This document shows, in pieces, positions 36,101 through 44,584 of a stretch of 64,000 bases of DNA. The notes beneath the pieces were generated by a model. That model was not told where the DNA came from. It made no database searches and saw nothing but the letters and a program-made list of their open reading frames with translations. Position 1 is the first letter of the stretch; each line of letters starts with the position of its first letter. Source of the stretch: Lachnospiraceae bacterium (GTDB lineage Bacteria > Bacillota > Clostridia > Lachnospirales > Lachnospiraceae); assembly GCA_949383255.1 (NCBI GenBank), contig CASJPF010000013.1, positions 1-64,000 of the forward strand, written 5' to 3'. The translations under genes and the position numbers were made by a program.

Positions 36101-36377
36101 GTCCTCCCAGTGTTGGCAGAATTGAGTCTGGTTTTTCCTTCTCAATAATCTGTTCTAAAACCTTTGTTGTCAGAGGCTCAATATAAACCTTGTCCGCAAT
36201 GTCTCTGTCTGTCATAATCGTCGCAGGATTAGAGTTTACAAGCACTACTTCAATCCCTTCCTCTTTGAGTGAACGACATGCCTGCGTACCTGCATAGTCA
36301 AATTCAGCCGCCTGTCCAATAACAATTGGACCAGAGCCAATCACCATTACTTTTCTTACATCTGGATTCTTAGGCAT
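33171..36377 (-). CDS. carB: Carbamoyl-phosphate synthase large subunit
   Basis: Makes carbamoyl phosphate from ammonia (delivered by CarA), bicarbonate and two ATP for arginine and pyrimidine synthesis. The start is ATG 36377, 9 bp after GGAGG and overlapping the carA stop by 8 bp. The 1068 residues show both ATP-grasp halves: [20 protein letters not shown] at the N-terminus, repeated as [20 protein letters not shown] at about 550, each with a GGxGGGI or GGQGMQI loop and an EVNPR motif ([16 protein letters not shown] and [16 protein letters not shown]). A C-terminal MGS-like allosteric domain follows ([20 protein letters not shown] onward). The final residues come from a dispersed repeat. 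Confidence 0.98.
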   Translation of the reverse strand: [1068 protein letters not shown]

Positions 36378-37578
36378 TTTTTGACACCTCCATCTTCGCA
36401 CTTTTTATCATATCAATAAACCGGTCAAACAGAAAACTGGAATCCTGCGGACCACAACATGCTTCTGGATGAAACTGAACAGTAAAAATATTTTTTCCTG
36501 TGTAATACAACCCCTCATTTGTACCATCATTGACATTGATAAACGCAGGTGTTGCCACATTGGGGTCTAGTTTATCCATATCCACAACATAACCATGATT
36601 CTGTGAGGAAATATATACCCTTCCTGTAGCCAAATCTTTGACAGGATGATTGCCTCCTCTGTGTCCGTATTTCATTTTATAGGTGTCTGCTCCTGTTGCA
36701 AGCGCCATCAACTGATGCCCAAGGCAGATAGCAAAAATTGGAATATTGGTATCATACAGTTTTTTGATTTCTACAATAATAGAAGTGCACTCTTTGGGAT
36801 CTCCTGGACCATTGGAAAGCATAATGCCATCAGGATTTGCATCAATAATCTCTGCGGCAGAGGTCGTCGCTGGATAGACGGTAACATCACACCCTCTTCT
36901 TTTAAGGGAATCGGCAATATTATCTTTCATGCCAAAATCAAGCAGCGCAATATGTATACCTGCGCCATTTAAGTTTTTGACAAGAGATGGCTTCTTCTCT
37001 CTCTTTCCAGCCTCATAATCTGCCAATACAAATTTCGCACTTCCAGAGAGTGCACCATTTTCTGATAAATTCTGAGAGCCCTTTAACTTATATTTTTCTT
37101 TACAGGTAACTTTCTCAACGACTTTACCCGTTGTGTAGGCTTTTAATCTCGGCAATATCTTATCAAGCTTATATTGCTCGTCGGTTGTTATCATACCGTT
37201 CATTGTACCTTTTTTTCGCAAAATCTTTGTGAGTGCTCTTGTGTCAATTCCTGCGATACCTGGTATATGATTTTCTTCTAAAAATTGTTGAATGGAAAAG
37301 TCTGCTCTGAAATTGCTGAAATTTCTGGATAATTCTCTGACAATGAATCCGTCAGGCCAAGGTTTTTTTGATTCCATGTCATCTATACAAATGCCATAGT
37401 TTCCTATTAATGGGTAGGTCATACACACCGCTTGCCCCGCATAAGATGGGTCTGTAAGCACTTCAAGATACCCAGCCATAGAAGTATTAAAAACAATTTC
37501 ACTGACGACTTCCCTGTCCGCACCAATATGAGTCCCTTCAAATACGGTGCCATCTTCCAAAATCAAAAATGCCTTCAT
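36370..37578 (-). CDS. carA: Carbamoyl-phosphate synthase small subunit (glutaminase)
   Basis: The 402-residue glutaminase subunit feeds ammonia to CarB. The N-terminal CPSase domain (FLILEDGTVFEGTHIGADRE, NTSMAGYLEVLTDPSYAGQA) is followed by a class I glutamine amidotransferase with the nucleophile in IFAICLGHQLMALATG, a NHGYVV motif and the catalytic His-Glu in VQFHPEACCGPQDSS. A linker of about 30 residues (KYKLKGSQNLSENGALSGSA) near 165-200 is longer than in E. coli. ATG 37578 follows AGGTG. Gene order carA-carB, overlapping, is standard. Confidence 0.98.
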   Translation of the reverse strand: MKAFLILEDGTVFEGTHIGADREVVSEIVFNTSMAGYLEVLTDPSYAGQAVCMTYPLIGNYGICIDDMESKKPWPDGFIVRELSRNFSNFRADFSIQQFLEENHIPGIAGIDTRALTKILRKKGTMNGMITTDEQYKLDKILPRLKAYTTGKVVEKVTCKEKYKLKGSQNLSENGALSGSAKFVLADYEAGKREKKPSLVKNLNGAGIHIALLDFGMKDNIADSLKRRGCDVTVYPATTSAAEIIDANPDGIMLSNGPGDPKECTSIIVEIKKLYDTNIPIFAICLGHQLMALATGADTYKMKYGHRGGNHPVKDLATGRVYISSQNHGYVVDMDKLDPNVATPAFINVNDGTNEGLYYTGKNIFTVQFHPEACCGPQDSSFLFDRFIDMIKSAKMEVSKNA

Positions 37579-37600
37579 CTAATCACCTGTACTTTCTTTT

Positions 37601-37668
37601 GTAACAGTTCAGATACCTTCACTGTTATGGTCAGCGCAGCAAATACGCAGACCTGTCTGAACTGTTAC
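37601..37668. repeat. GTAACAGTTCAG inverted-repeat element upstream of carA
   Basis: GTAACAGTTCAG (37601-37612) and CTGAACTGTTAC (37657-37668) are perfect inverted copies with 44 bp between. It lies directly in the carA leader, 22 bp before the start, so it could affect carAB expression. Confidence 0.7.
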
Positions 37669-37746
37669 TTTCTTTTCATAATCGGTTTATTATATCACAA
37701 GAAATTATAGCATTCAAGAATTTCTAAGCGAGTAGAAAGAAATTTT

Positions 37747-37883
37747 GTAACAGTTCAGCCCTTGGCTTCCTGTTACAGACATCAAGCCATGCAAAACCAC
37801 TTCGTGGTGGCTTGATGTATCTCTGCCACTACACAGTTTTACGGACTTTGCAGCAAATGCAAAGTCCTAGACTGAACTGTAAC
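37747..37883. repeat. Second GTAACAGTTCAG element in the gap upstream of carA
   Basis: GTAACAGTTCAG (37747-37758) and CTGAACTGTAAC (37872-37883, one T missing) enclose two inner stems, CATCAAGCCA...TGGCTTGATG and GGACTTTGCAGCAAATGCAAAGTCC. The carA-to-DHHW gap (37578-37951) is thus almost filled by two elements and a terminator. Confidence 0.7.
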
Positions 37884-37887
37884 GAAA

Positions 37888-37918
37888 TTTTCCCCTACTA
37901 CAATCGAGTAGGGGAAAA
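37888..37918 (-). terminator. Terminator of the surface-polysaccharide operon
   Basis: TTTTCCCCTACT and AGTAGGGGAAAA form a 12-bp stem with a seven-base loop. On the minus strand the T-rich TTTCG follows. It lies 33 bp after the last gene (stop at 37951) and could also act from the other side. Confidence 0.75.
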
Positions 37919-37950
37919 CTTCTATGCTTTCTAAATATAAAATTATTGGT

Positions 37951-39021
37951 CTACTCAGGAATAACCATCTGACCAAGGTCCTGCAAATTGCGCTCCACAA
38001 TCTCAAATAATACATAATCACATTCTGTATTTTCTATAATTGAAAGATCATAAGGTGTAGAGCGGTTAAATACTGCCTGTGAAAAAGAACCTCCCATAAA
38101 AGGAATCATTGCCCTGCCAAAACTATCTCGATATACTAAAATAGAACCATTTTGCGCTGATGATGTTGTCCGAATTTTAATGTCATCGAGACTGTGTAAT
38201 CTTCCAACATAATCATATTGCTGATTGTCCTCATAAATATGCTGGGCTTCAAAATACTCTGATGAAGGAAACAAAATTTTATACAAATCAGGCTCATGGT
38301 TTTTCTCAATTGTATATCCTGTAAGTGTATATTGTTCTGAGATTCCAAATGCCGCATAAATTTCATTGAGCACAAGTCTAGCACCTGTATGATTCCAGTG
38401 TGTATCCTCATGTAAATATACTTCCTCTGTATCCTTATATGCAGTCAGTAAATGATATGCATCCACAAAAGGTATTTTTTTGTCAGTCATGCGCTCTTGG
38501 AGCAGTGTGAGATTTCGACACTCTGCCCTGCTGCCAAATCGCGCTGGCATATACTCTGGATAGATACTATTTTTGTTTGGCACTATGACAAAGAGTGGTT
38601 TTTTTCCCATATGTTCTACATATTGGCTCACTTCTAACAGCGTGTTGGCAATCTTGTCAATCTCCTCATCAGGCAAGGTAACACCTACATAATCCGCAAG
38701 TGTCTGTCCAAAAAACAGCCATCCTTCCTTTCCAATCACAACTTGGTCGTCATTGGGCGTGCGCAGCAGTTTATATTTTATGAAACTGTCCGCCTCCACA
38801 AGCTCTCCGCGAAAGGCAAAATGTTCTGATACATAGGTCTGTAGCTCCTCAAAAAAATCCTGATTCCACTTCCCCTCTTCTGTTCGGAATTTTGGCTTCT
38901 CGGAAAGCGTTCGGTTTTCCGCAAGCTCAGAATGATAAAACAACATTCCTGCGGAGGGAATTATGCAAATTATAAAAAATACAATTACAAATCCCCACGC
39001 TGTAAGTCTTTCTTTGTTCAT
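37951..39021 (-). CDS. DHHW/AlgJ-like SGNH-fold surface protein (356 aa)
   Basis: An N-terminal membrane anchor (GFVIVFFIICIIPSAGMLFY) is followed by the extracellular AlgX/AlgJ-like domain. Features are the NRTLSEKPKF entry motif, GKEGWLFFGQTLADYVG, VIVPNKNSIYPEYMPARFG, the catalytic-type motif HEDTHWNHTGARLV with Asp and His, and SILVYRDSFGRAMIPF. AlgJ and AlgX proteins transfer or remove acetyl groups on exported polysaccharide and act together with an MBOAT protein such as AlgI; an MBOAT gene is in this operon. ATG 39021 follows AGGAG by 6 bp and lies 9 bp after the lipoprotein gene. The polymer modified is not known. Confidence 0.82.
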   Translation of the reverse strand: MNKERLTAWGFVIVFFIICIIPSAGMLFYHSELAENRTLSEKPKFRTEEGKWNQDFFEELQTYVSEHFAFRGELVEADSFIKYKLLRTPNDDQVVIGKEGWLFFGQTLADYVGVTLPDEEIDKIANTLLEVSQYVEHMGKKPLFVIVPNKNSIYPEYMPARFGSRAECRNLTLLQERMTDKKIPFVDAYHLLTAYKDTEEVYLHEDTHWNHTGARLVLNEIYAAFGISEQYTLTGYTIEKNHEPDLYKILFPSSEYFEAQHIYEDNQQYDYVGRLHSLDDIKIRTTSSAQNGSILVYRDSFGRAMIPFMGGSFSQAVFNRSTPYDLSIIENTECDYVLFEIVERNLQDLGQMVIPE

Positions 39022-39030
39022 TTTTGTCTC

Positions 39031-39822
39031 CTACCTGCCAAACAACTCCATAAACGATACTTTATCATTTGTCATCTGCAATCCGATTGTCTTACCTCCC
39101 AGTTCGTACAAAAGTTCTGACCCTTCCTCTGTATAGTTCCTTCCATACGCCGCAATCACTTCATCCTTTGTGCTGCCAATATGGATTCCAGAAGGAAGCA
39201 CTTCGCCGCCTGTCACCTCAATCAATGATATAATATCCGCACCGTTTGTAATGTAAGTGTAGATAACGGTACCTCCATATGTGTAAACTTTATCTTCTCC
39301 TGCTTCTGTACAGCTCTTAGCAAAACCAAACTCATCTGGATCTCCTAGTGTACCTACATAGTTTCTCATATCTCCGCCAAGGGGAATCGATGCGCCTTTC
39401 ACAACCACTGCATAATCACCCTCTGATACAGAACCTTCTGCCGCAGCAACTGGCTCTGGCTCCGCTTCTGATTCTGGGGTCACTTGTGTCTCTGAGGGCG
39501 CTTCTGGCTGGGATACTGTTTCTGTCTCTTTTGTCTTCTCTGTTTCTGTCTGTGTCTCTATTTGTGTCTCTGTTTCTGTCTGTGTCTCTGTTTCTGTCTG
39601 CGTCTCTGTTTGTGTTTCTGTCTCTGATGAGAGCTCTGACGACGTTTCTATTTCTGTTTGCGTTTCTGTCTCCTGCACAGATTGTGTTTCAATTACAGGT
39701 TCCGATGTAACTTCTGATGTAATTTTTGATGTTGGCTTATCAGATGCACCACACCCTGACATCGCCGCAATGCTCCCTGCTAAAATAGCTGCTATAACCA
39801 ATGATTTTCTATTATTTTTCAT
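39031..39822 (-). CDS. Lipoprotein with a long Thr/Glu/Gln-rich repeat stalk (263 aa)
   Basis: The signal peptide ends in a lipobox, GSIAAMSGCGAS, with the lipidated Cys at about residue 24. Residues about 45-110 are low-complexity (ETETQTETQTETETQTE and variants), encoded by tandem TCTGTCTGTGTCTCTGTT-like units, and are likely a cell-wall-spanning stalk that can change length by slippage. The C-terminal globular domain (about 135-263) has GASIPLGGDMRNYVGTLGDP, then IHIGSTKDEVIAAYGRNY, a pattern seen in small Gram-positive surface domains of unknown function. The position between the DUF3048 and DHHW genes places it in the surface operon. GGGAGG precedes the ATG by 11 bp. Confidence 0.8.
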   Translation of the reverse strand: MKNNRKSLVIAAILAGSIAAMSGCGASDKPTSKITSEVTSEPVIETQSVQETETQTEIETSSELSSETETQTETQTETETQTETETQIETQTETEKTKETETVSQPEAPSETQVTPESEAEPEPVAAAEGSVSEGDYAVVVKGASIPLGGDMRNYVGTLGDPDEFGFAKSCTEAGEDKVYTYGGTVIYTYITNGADIISLIEVTGGEVLPSGIHIGSTKDEVIAAYGRNYTEEGSELLYELGGKTIGLQMTNDKVSFMELFGR

Positions 39823-39847
39823 AGTATAAATTCCTCCCTAAATTTTT

Positions 39848-40996
39848 TTATTGAATCACGACATTTGCCCATGTATCAGAAGGCACTAGCGCGATATAGG
39901 TCTTTCCTGTGTTGATTTGTATCTGTTCTCCTGTCAACTTATCAAAGTAAACAGTTGGTGTATTTTCACCAGTTTTTGCCCAAATTACTTCAATCGCCTT
40001 TCCATTTGTGATATAGTAGCCAGAACGCCCAACATCCATAACGTTATAAATCATATATCCATTGCGGTCAAGCTGCGAGAACGTCGTATCTTGTATCAGC
40101 AAATTCTTAAAAGTAAGTTGTGCATTGTTGTGCTGTGGGTCAACATGGGCTTTCCCATACTCATAATAATCATATGTTTTTGTCGCAGCATTATAGATTA
40201 GCTTGGACTGATTGTGTGGAAACGGCAATTGAATTTGAGTACATGCAATTGCATTTGGCTTCAAAGACAAATCAATCTCTGTGTCAGAAAAACGAAAATG
40301 CTTTCCCGGATAAAATGCATTGTATTCTTTGGAATAGCCTGCGCTTTGAAATCTTTTGCTCAACTCACCTGTAGAAATATACTCCGTAAATTCTCGCGCC
40401 TTTCCATTATTGATACGTGAGAAACCACCACTGAGATTTGCAGAGTAATCTCTTGAAAGATACGTATCAACATAAAATGGGCCTCCGTCATGGCACAATA
40501 CTGCGTTCCACTCTGCTGCAATCATAACATTTGTCGATCTCGTACTGCGAATATTTCCAAACCTTTTAATTTTTTCCCAATCTTTCACAATTGCCATAAG
40601 GCGTGTAATACGGCCATTTGCAGTGCTGTTCATCATCTCATACACCACATCAGCCTCTGTCAGACCATAATGTGGCAGCGATGTTTTTTCATTGTCAACC
40701 ATAATCGCAACTGGTCTTTGCTTCTCTAACTTCGCATCAATCCATTCATTTGTCAATTCACTGCGATACATATTACTATACGGCGTAGGCATCTGCGCAT
40801 ATCCTTGTGTTGGTATCTCATCTGCGGTCATCTCAAGTAATGTTACTGGAAGCACATGCTCCTTTGCCGCATACGCAAGAGAAACTGCTGTCACTTTTTG
40901 CTTGTCTATTTGTTCTTTCCTCTCAACACTAGGAATGATAGAAAGGCTCGCCGCGAGTGCGGCAGAAAGCATAATATATGTCTGCTTTTTTCTCAT
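39848..40996 (-). CDS. DUF3048 (YerB-like) secreted protein (382 aa)
   Basis: N-terminal signal segment (YIMLSAALAASLSIIPSV), then the DUF3048 core: RPVAIMVDNEKTSLPHYGLT, EADVVYEMMNSTANGRITRL, and FGNIRSTRSTNVMIAAEWNA. The C-terminal part has DVGRSGYYITNGKAIEVIWA and TGEQIQINTGKTYIALVPSD, typical of the family's second domain. Bacillus YerB is a lipoprotein of unproven function; related clostridial proteins are surface-exposed. No lipobox Cys is present here, so it may be released or held by its N-terminal helix. AGGAGG precedes ATG 40996. It lies 37 bp after the MBOAT gene. Confidence 0.85.
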   Translation of the reverse strand: MRKKQTYIMLSAALAASLSIIPSVERKEQIDKQKVTAVSLAYAAKEHVLPVTLLEMTADEIPTQGYAQMPTPYSNMYRSELTNEWIDAKLEKQRPVAIMVDNEKTSLPHYGLTEADVVYEMMNSTANGRITRLMAIVKDWEKIKRFGNIRSTRSTNVMIAAEWNAVLCHDGGPFYVDTYLSRDYSANLSGGFSRINNGKAREFTEYISTGELSKRFQSAGYSKEYNAFYPGKHFRFSDTEIDLSLKPNAIACTQIQLPFPHNQSKLIYNAATKTYDYYEYGKAHVDPQHNNAQLTFKNLLIQDTTFSQLDRNGYMIYNVMDVGRSGYYITNGKAIEVIWAKTGENTPTVYFDKLTGEQIQINTGKTYIALVPSDTWANVVIQ

Positions 40997-41033
40997 AAAT
41001 TCTCCTCCTATTTTTCATGCTCTAACAAGGGTC

Positions 41034-42407
41034 CTAAAAACGGAAATAAATAAATGGATTGTAACTGCTTGTTGCCAGATTCATAATACAGAAAATTAGT
41101 AATATCATTGAGGCGCCATAAAAAACGATTGGAGCGCTAATTCGCTCTTTTAGTTTAACGCTCACTGGCGCTGAGAGCACAATTGCTGCCAGCAAACACA
41201 ATACATTATAGGGCGTCAGTAGTTTTGCAATCAGCATCCACTCATCTGGAACCGCCTGAAAACCAGTAAACATTGTCAATAGCAAATGTCCTGCCTGCCC
41301 AATTGTATCTGCCCTAAAAATAACAAATCCACAAATGACAACAAGCATTGTATAGATATGGGAAAACACTTTATTTTTCAATGGAATCCAGTTCTTGTAT
41401 TCCAAGGTGATAAACAGACCATGAAACAGTCCCCACACAAGAAAGGTCCAGTTCGCCCCATGCCATATTCCTGTCGCCATAAAGACAATCAATTTATTAA
41501 TCATTGTTCTTGTCTCACCTTTGCGATTTCCTCCAAGCGGAATATATAGATATTCCTTAAACCATGTGGACAGTGAAATATGCCATCTTCTCCAAAATTC
41601 CTGAATACTTGCCGATATGTAGGGATAATTGAAATTTTCTAGGAATGTAAAACCAAACATCCTTCCAAGTCCAATTGCCATATCCGAATACCCGCTAAAA
41701 TCAAAATAAATTTGAAATATGTAGCAGATTGCTGCCAGCCATGCTGTAAGGAAAAAATTCATCTGCGTCGTATATAGCGTGTCTACAATATAAGCCATTG
41801 CATTGGCAATAAGTAATTTTTTGCCGAGTCCGCAGAGAAAGCGTTGGATTCCAGACGCTGTATCTTTTATTGTAATCTGTCTGTCCGAAAGTTGTTTCTC
41901 TATATCATGATATTTCACAATTGGCCCTGCAATAAGCTGTGGAAAAAATGAGATATACAACATTAATTTCCATACATTTTTCTGCACAGCTTCTCTATCC
42001 CTGTACACATCAATACAATAGGAAAGTGCCTGAAACGTATAAAACGAAATACCAATTGGAAGCGCAATTTCCGGAACAGGAATCTGCAAGCCAAGGACAT
42101 GCCCTATTGTCTCTGCCAAAAGCGCGCTATATTTGAATGCGACAAGTAATCCAATATTAAATAGCACTGTCAGGGCGAGAATCCACTGCGCCCCCTGTTG
42201 TTTTGACGCAATCAAACGCGCCATCACATAGTTTACTAAGATAGAGCCAATCATTAGAAAGATATAAATCGGCTCTCCAAAAGCGTAGAAAAACAAACTC
42301 GCCAAAATGAGCAAGGCATTTTTTATTTTCAGATTGGGGCAAATCCAATATACAAGATAGATAATCGGCAGAAAGAAAAATAAAAATATACACGAACTAA
42401 ATACCAT
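41034..42407 (-). CDS. MBOAT-family O-acyltransferase (AlgI/DltB-like, 457 aa)
   Basis: The start is ATG 42407 after GGAGGTGTCCA, overlapping the upstream gene by 11 bp. A polytopic membrane protein of 10 to 12 helices with MBOAT landmarks: PIGISFYTFQALSYCIDVYR, YISFFPQLIAGPIVKYHDIE, FWRRWHISLSTWFKEYLYIP, LGGNRKGETRTMINKLIVFM, and the catalytic His in GIWHGANWTFLVWGLFHG. These enzymes move an acyl group, usually acetyl, across the membrane for transfer to a secreted polysaccharide or teichoic acid. The partners are probably the SGNH-fold proteins and the DHHW/AlgJ-like protein of the same operon. Confidence 0.92.
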   Translation of the reverse strand: MVFSSCIFLFFFLPIIYLVYWICPNLKIKNALLILASLFFYAFGEPIYIFLMIGSILVNYVMARLIASKQQGAQWILALTVLFNIGLLVAFKYSALLAETIGHVLGLQIPVPEIALPIGISFYTFQALSYCIDVYRDREAVQKNVWKLMLYISFFPQLIAGPIVKYHDIEKQLSDRQITIKDTASGIQRFLCGLGKKLLIANAMAYIVDTLYTTQMNFFLTAWLAAICYIFQIYFDFSGYSDMAIGLGRMFGFTFLENFNYPYISASIQEFWRRWHISLSTWFKEYLYIPLGGNRKGETRTMINKLIVFMATGIWHGANWTFLVWGLFHGLFITLEYKNWIPLKNKVFSHIYTMLVVICGFVIFRADTIGQAGHLLLTMFTGFQAVPDEWMLIAKLLTPYNVLCLLAAIVLSAPVSVKLKERISAPIVFYGASMILLIFCIMNLATSSYNPFIYFRF

Positions 42408-43500
42408 TGGACACCTCCGATTTCTCACTCAATCCCGCTTCAGGAATATAACAGGTCAATTGATCGAGCATAATCTGATAAAATCCATTTTCTGTTCTTC
42501 CTGTCACTTGCACTGGAAGGTCTGCTGGACAAGAAGGCAATAAAATATTTTTTGTAAGATTTGGCTGTAAACAAATCACAGTTTTATCATTTGTATAAAG
42601 TACTGCCTGCATCTCAAAAACGGTAATATTCTGTGTATCTATGCCTCTTCTCTCTTGAATTTGCCTAAGCACATCTTTTGTCAGCGCAATATAAGTATCA
42701 TTGTTCCAGTGAATGTCATCTGTTTTAAGTGTCGGATCAATCATTTCCTGCGGGTATCTCTCTCTTAGAAATGCAGTATAATCCAGATACTGTTCAGGAA
42801 AAGCTTGCGCCAACGCATTGTTTATTGCGTTTGCATCTTTCACATTGTCATACCATCCTGTCAATGTAGGAATTGATATAAAATAACAATCCGCATCTGG
42901 AAACTCATAATCAATCCAGTTTCTATACGATTTTACATAATAACTGCTGGATTTACTACTTCTTGTTTTTGCTTCCAGCGCCCCTTGAAAAGAGATAATA
43001 TTCCAGTGCTCTATATTTGGATTTCCATTCATAATGTCATGAATCTTTTGTACTGCACGCCCTCTAGCTCCCTTTCCATCACTGTAAATATAGCTTCTAT
43101 CCAATTGTGTACTGCGTTCTTCTGGTATATTTAAGCCTTCGTATACAAAAAATAAATTCCCTTTCATATACATTGTATTTGGATTTCCATATTGATCTTG
43201 TGATATTGATTTATCATTTTTATAGAAATATCGAACGTCATTTAGCTCCTCTATATATCCCTCTAAATCGGTAACGCTATTCATAACCGCTGCGGAAAGA
43301 TATACATGACTTTCACCCACAAAAATATAACCTTCTCTATGATAAATTCCATCACTTTCATAAAAACATACTGCGTTTGCAGACAACTCCGGAAAAATCA
43401 TCAGAATCCAAAGCATAAGACAACTTATCCAACGTTTGTATCTGTGATTGCTCTTTTTTTTCTCTTTATATAACATCATCTTATTTTTTCTATTTTGCAT
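42397..43500 (-). CDS. SGNH-like surface protein with C-terminal SH3-type domain, paralogue 2 (367 aa)
   Basis: Start at ATG 43500 after GAGAGG; the GTG at 43533 overlaps the previous gene and lacks a site. It has a basic N-terminus and a signal anchor (WISCLMLWILMIFPELSANA). The body carries the block shared by four proteins in this region: REGYIFVGESHVYLSA (GESH replaces the GDS of SGNH hydrolases), EHWNIISFQGALEA, SYRNWIDYEFPDADCYF, and DIHWNNDTYIALTKDVL, whose Asp and His sit like the SGNH catalytic pair. The last ~65 residues (VFEMQAVLYTNDKTVICLQP) are an SH3b-like wall-binding module. A role in acyl transfer with the overlapping MBOAT gene is inferred. Confidence 0.75.
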   Translation of the reverse strand: MQNRKNKMMLYKEKKKSNHRYKRWISCLMLWILMIFPELSANAVCFYESDGIYHREGYIFVGESHVYLSAAVMNSVTDLEGYIEELNDVRYFYKNDKSISQDQYGNPNTMYMKGNLFFVYEGLNIPEERSTQLDRSYIYSDGKGARGRAVQKIHDIMNGNPNIEHWNIISFQGALEAKTRSSKSSSYYVKSYRNWIDYEFPDADCYFISIPTLTGWYDNVKDANAINNALAQAFPEQYLDYTAFLRERYPQEMIDPTLKTDDIHWNNDTYIALTKDVLRQIQERRGIDTQNITVFEMQAVLYTNDKTVICLQPNLTKNILLPSCPADLPVQVTGRTENGFYQIMLDQLTCYIPEAGLSEKSEVSNGI

Positions 43501-43522
43501 TTGTATCCTCTCTCGAATTGGA

Positions 43523-44584
43523 CTATTGTCCACTCCGGGGATCTACAAGACCACTTCCTAAAATATATCCAACAGTCCCATCTAAATCAATCCGGAAATA
43601 TCCATTGTCCGTCAAACCTGTCACTTGTATTGGAAGCCCTGCATCACAACTTGCCACGATAACACTACTATTTGTATCAGGCTGCGTATAAATAACCGTT
43701 GTATCATTTGTATAGAGAACTGCCTGTGCTTCCGTAACTGTAAAATCATATGTTGTCGCTGTTGTGGTGCTTACACCTCTTTTTTCCTGAATCTGTTTGA
43801 TAATCATAGAAATCATCTCATAATATGTGTCAGAACTCCAATGTACCAAATCTGATTTCTGGTCTGGGTCCATCAATCCCCACGGGTAATGTTCCCAGAA
43901 AAATGGCATTAGGTCGATATACTGATCTGGAAACGCTTTTGCTAACGACCGATTTAAGGCTTCCTTATCTCCTCTGCCAAAAATTTTAAAATTCTTTGTC
44001 ATTGTTGACTGTGGTAAAAAGTAACAGTCTGCCTCTGGAAATTCATAGTCAATCCAATTTCTGTAGGAAGCCACATAGTAATCTGCAACTGGCTGTCCTC
44101 CGTGTAATGCCGAATTTGCCCCGTGAAAAGAAATAATATTCCAATGCGCAATATTGGGATTCGTCTTCATAATATTGTGAATCTTCTGCACAGCACCACC
44201 CTGTTTTCCAGCGCCATTACTGTAAATATACTCTTTGCTAATCTGTTTTTGCAGTTCATCTGTTTTATCTGTTCCTTCAAATACAAAAAACAAATTTCCA
44301 GCCATCGTAAAAGTACCTGGTCCACCATGATCGTTAGAAACAATAGAACTGTCCGCTTTAATATAATACTTCACACCGTCAAGCCCTGGTATATTTCCTG
44401 CTGCGTCTTGCTTCATAGCAAATGCCGCTACATGCATATGACTTTCTCCAATAAAGATATATCCTTCATCGTAAGACATTCCATCACTTAGATAGACTGT
44501 CGCTGCGTCTGCTGTTACTGCCGGACAAAGAACTGCCATAAGCAGCATCACACTACACATAAAAAAACTAAGTATCTTTTTCAT
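43523..44584 (-). CDS. SGNH-like surface protein with C-terminal SH3-type domain, paralogue 1 (353 aa)
   Basis: Signal peptide LSFFMCSVMLLMAVLCPAVT with cleavage near ADA-AT. Same layout as paralogue 2: DEGYIFIGESHMHVAAFAM, GNLFFVFEGTDKTDE, AHWNIISFHGANSALHG, SYRNWIDYEFPEADCYFLPQ, DLVHWSSDTYYEMIS, then a TTTATTYD linker and the SH3-like EAQAVLYTNDTTVIYTQPDT to the end. The start codon overlaps the stop of the DUF6020-type gene (ATGA), so translation is coupled. The GESH and DxVHW motifs suggest an SGNH-fold esterase or transferase, although the usual catalytic Ser context (GDS) is changed, so activity is not certain. Confidence 0.75.
   Translation of the reverse strand: MKKILSFFMCSVMLLMAVLCPAVTADAATVYLSDGMSYDEGYIFIGESHMHVAAFAMKQDAAGNIPGLDGVKYYIKADSSIVSNDHGGPGTFTMAGNLFFVFEGTDKTDELQKQISKEYIYSNGAGKQGGAVQKIHNIMKTNPNIAHWNIISFHGANSALHGGQPVADYYVASYRNWIDYEFPEADCYFLPQSTMTKNFKIFGRGDKEALNRSLAKAFPDQYIDLMPFFWEHYPWGLMDPDQKSDLVHWSSDTYYEMISMIIKQIQEKRGVSTTTATTYDFTVTEAQAVLYTNDTTVIYTQPDTNSSVIVASCDAGLPIQVTGLTDNGYFRIDLDGTVGYILGSGLVDPRSGQ

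Noticed and set aside
39348-39710. Plus-strand ORF of 120 codons rich in Leu/Ser/Phe
   Set aside because: It is the complement of the Thr/Glu repeat stalk of the lipoprotein gene.
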